The notes below the pieces were generated by a model. The model worked only from the letters and a program-made list of their open reading frames with translations, was not told the DNA's origin and ran no database searches. This document shows, piece after piece, positions 57,705-58,860 of a DNA stretch of 58,860 nt. The stretch lies in contig MU657164.1 in the NCBI GenBank assembly GCA_026770575.1, positions 241,255-300,114 of the forward strand. Direction: 5' to 3'. The first letter of the stretch is position 1. Each line of letters begins with the position of its first letter. This DNA comes from Pelagophyceae sp. CCMP2097 (taxonomy: Eukaryota; Sar; Pelagophyceae). A program made the position numbers and the translations under genes.

Positions 57705-58651
57705 TCAGGCGGAGGCGCGCGCCGCGAGATGCTGCGAGAGCTCTGCCACATGACACGCACCGAGGTCGTAGAGCGCGTCAGCATTGCCCTGCGCCGCAGC
57801 GAGCCGGTACCACTTCAGAGCTTCAACGTCCGACTGGGCCACGCCCTTGCCTTCGAAGAAAAGCGCACCGAGTCTGTACTGAGTGAAAGGATGTCCTTGC
57901 TCAGCTGCGCGGCGGAACCACTGTGCGGCGGTCTTGAAGTTGATCTTCACACCGTTTCCAAGTTGATAACACTCTCCCAGTTTCATCTGACCTAGAAGAT
58001 TACCTTGCGCCGCCGTGAGCTCGTACAATTGGAGCGCCCGCTTCAAGCTCTTCTTGAGGCCCATGCCACCATTTTGGTACGAGTCTGCAAGGTGCGCCTG
58101 CGCATCGGCGTTCCCCTTGTCTGTGTGTTTCTGCAACCGGCGCACCCTCTCGGCGTTCGACGTGTGGGGCAGCAATCGGCAGAGCGGGCAGCGCATGTCG
58201 TGTTGCACTTGGTGGAGCATTCCGTGCAAATCTTCTTGCAGCAGCACGAGTAGAATGTTCTTCGTCCCTCGATCGGAAGCAGGTCCAGGCAGATGGCGCA
58301 AGTGCCGCGCCAGTCCAGCGTGACGTCGTTCAGCGCAGTGGCCTTGAACAGCGCCGTCGATCCAACAGCCGGTAAGCGCAACTCGGCGCCGTACGCCGCC
58401 GAAACGTCCTCGACGACGGGCGGTTCCTCCTTGATCTTCATTTTCGCCGGCATGAGCTCGTCGAGGAGCCGGTCCTGGAACTTGACGGCGAGCTGCTTGC
58501 ACTGCGCCTTGTGCCCGCCCTCGTGCCAGTATACGAGCTGGCACTTTTTGGAGCAGTAGTGGCGCGATTTGCACTTGGTGCAGTGCTTGCCTCCCGGCTC
58601 GGCGCAGACGCAGCAGGGCTTCGGGCCTGTGACCTTGAGCGGCTCGTCCAT
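57705..58651 (-). pseudogene. MYND-RING-Sel1 paralogue with a frameshift in the RING region
   Basis: Starts at ATG (complement of 58649-58651): MDEPLKVTGPKPCCVCAEPG, then a MYND finger (GGKHCTKCKSRHYCSKKCQL, VYWHEGGHKAQC), MPAKMKIKEEP and a RING-like start (CAICLDLLPIEGRR...CCCKKICTECSTKC), all aligning with 9932-10975. Near 58200 the frame must shift: ATTEMPTED direct reading gives NTTCAARSADC, while the next frame gives DMRCPLCRLLPHTS and four Sel1-like repeats (KALKWYRLAAAQG-type units, for example AAQWFRRAAEQGHPFTQYRL) to the stop at 57705. One base is missing, or two are extra, relative to the paralogue. With one correction the product is about 315 residues and otherwise complete, so this is either a young pseudogene or a single sequencing error. 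Confidence 0.85.
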
Positions 58652-58860
58652 CGCGACCGTGCGGGCGACCTGTGTGAATTCGAAGATCATGAAGCGACTG
58701 CGGGATTTCTGCCATTTAGAAACGAGGGCCGACTGACCGGGGGCGGGCACTCCCGAGCGCCTCGGGAGCGATGGGCGCGACGGGCGTCGCGGCGGCGTGA
58801 GTGGCGGCGCTGCGGGCGGCGGGCTATCGGCCGATATCGGCACGTGCGCGGCGTGTATGC

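Overview
The window looks like nuclear DNA from a GC-rich single-celled eukaryote, most likely a stramenopile (pelagophyte-like) alga. This is inference. Support: GT-AG introns of only 43-182 bp whose removal restores reading frames at several loci; KCTD-type BTB (T1)-Kelch and MYND-RING-Sel1 gene families in several copies; a HAD phosphatase with a leader resembling a heterokont plastid-targeting peptide; and an interstitial TTAGGG-type telomere tract. Aureococcus anophagefferens is my best guess, but I cannot test it here. Two N gaps (11319-11423 and 34941-35575) show this is a draft scaffold.

Left part (1-11 kb): a 15-bp minisatellite, then six 3' exons of a UDP-galactopyranose mutase gene (869-1755). 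After these come a SINE-like element, two short TIR elements, a BTB/T1 fragment (5219-5611), a decayed Kelch gene (about 7148-7682, minus) and an intact MYND-RING-Sel1 gene (9932-10975, minus).

Middle (11-28 kb): dominated by non-autonomous mobile DNA. A four-copy family of about 690 bp with TIRs and TA flanks lies here and at 38 kb, and one copy carries a SINE-like insertion plus a nest of three small TA-flanked elements. There are large foldback elements at 15.2-18.8 kb, a 448-bp element whose empty site survives elsewhere in the window, and a 1.6-kb element with perfect 42-bp TIRs that carries a zinc-finger-like ORF. The only clear host gene is a multi-membrane-span RING protein (20587-22254).

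Right of centre (28-50 kb): a HAD hydrolase (28475-29221), long 15-bp minisatellites, a four-exon coiled-coil gene (32434-34234, minus), two copies of a TA-flanked element built from short palindromes, tRNA-like retroposon heads, a telomere-repeat island at 46.6 kb, and a Kelch cluster. The cluster holds one intact two-exon BTB-Kelch gene (47628-49117, minus), one BTB-deleted and frameshifted relative (42690-44034, plus) and one remnant (44557-45334, minus).

Right end (50-58.9 kb): about 4.5 kb of degenerate 12-bp minisatellite that switches polarity, GC-rich dispersed repeats, palindromic TATGGGGCCC clusters, and a frameshifted paralogue of the MYND-RING-Sel1 gene (57705-58651, minus).

The genes do not form a pathway or operon. 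Their common themes are protein-interaction and ubiquitin-related folds (BTB-Kelch, RING, MYND-Sel1) and family turnover by duplication, deletion and frameshift in a repeat-rich setting. Most long ORFs in the window come from minisatellites whose unit length is a multiple of three; I have not called them genes.
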